The notes beneath the pieces are model-generated. The model searched no databases and was not told the DNA's origin. It saw only the letters and a program-made list of their open reading frames with translations. A stretch of DNA of 64,000 bases from Campylorhamphus procurvoides (Eukaryota > Chordata > Aves > Passeriformes > Dendrocolaptidae), in the NCBI GenBank assembly GCA_013396655.1, contig WBMV01000270.1, positions 797,609-861,608 on the forward strand, in the 5' to 3' direction. The position numbers were made by a program, and so were the translations under genes. Below, piece after piece: positions 63,601 to 64,000 of this stretch (position 1 is its first letter; every line of letters starts with the position of its first letter).

Positions 63601-64000
63601 CACCTACTCTGAGAATTTGCAGGCTTTTAAGGCAAAACAATGGCAGAATGTTATCATATTATATGGCTCATCCTGTCAGGTACTATTATATGGACATAAA
63701 ATTATGCATCTGATGGGAATTAATGGAATTTCTCAGAAGGAAACTAGAGTGTGTCTCATTGCATGCTTGAGATTGGCCCAGTATTTGGGAAGATTATCTT
63801 TTTTTAATCTCAGCATGTTCAATGTCCCTGAGGCTCCCTTTTGACTTACTGGTAAACATCTACCAATCCATGAGTTTGATATAACACTGCACTAATTGCA
63901 TTGTTATATCAAATATAACAATTTTATAACAATAAGACAAACATACAGCTCTCAACATTTTTTTGCACGGCAGATGTCACAGAAGGTGCACCTCATGAAA
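60676..64000. other. Unique AT-rich non-coding stretch
   Basis: No CR1 or other known repeat. Purine-rich run at 62667-62700; alternating tract at 62994-63026. Open frames up to 89 codons without convincing splice sites. Confidence 0.5.
62994..63026. repeat. Alternating pyrimidine-purine tract
   Basis: 33 consecutive bases alternate pyrimidine and purine: TA units, then ACATGCGCATGCAC, then TA units. The central CATGCGCATG is a perfect palindrome. Such tracts favour left-handed Z-DNA under supercoiling. Confidence 0.85.

Overview
The window looks like a piece of a bird macrochromosome. The only interspersed repeats I recognise are CR1 retrotransposon remnants: ten, five in each orientation, all 5'-truncated and most with the typical avian CR1 3' end (a GGTCTCTTCCAAC-type stretch, then ATTCTATG-like octamers). 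I see no Alu, B1, B2 or L1 sequence. Base composition is AT-rich and CpG-poor with a few small CpG-rich patches. Nothing is prokaryotic: there are no operons, ribosome binding sites, CRISPR arrays, rRNA or tRNA genes.

Almost all of the 64 kb is non-coding (intergenic or deep intron). Open frames of 60 to 144 codons occur at about the density expected by chance, and most recognisable peptides are decayed CR1 reverse transcriptase. Three places look more like host exons because a good splice acceptor sits in phase with a protein-like frame: 6960-7181 (+), 47033-47312 (+, with AATAAA downstream) and a phase-compatible exon pair at 60675-60515 and 60349-60175 (-). I recognise none of these proteins, so all are low-confidence.

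Layout: 1-5.6 kb is unique AT-rich DNA with one CR1 (-). 5.6-8.4 kb is a cluster of three CR1 (+) fragments with a 90-nt pyrimidine tract grown from the tail of the first, the window's only N, and candidate exon 1. 8.4-16.3 kb is quiet apart from a GC-rich patch at 15.0-15.2 kb. 16.3-24 kb carries four CR1 copies, a possible retroposed 3' end and an unclassified GC-rich segment. 24-36 kb is AT-rich and holds a CpG-enriched element at 29.3-29.6 kb with a CTCF-like motif, and an oppositely oriented CTCF-like motif at 31.4 kb. 36-53 kb is mostly unique, with a nuclear-receptor-like palindrome, candidate exon 2, an E-box palindrome and a perfect 41-bp tandem duplication. 53-54.5 kb has a CpG-rich patch followed by homeodomain-core-rich sequence, the best enhancer candidate. 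54.5-64 kb is AT-rich and carries the candidate minus-strand exon pair and a Z-DNA-prone tract.

I found no clear evidence of a new multi-gene system. The best leads are regulatory (divergent CTCF-like pair, CpG/TAAT cluster, paired palindromes) and the three unrecognised candidate exons.
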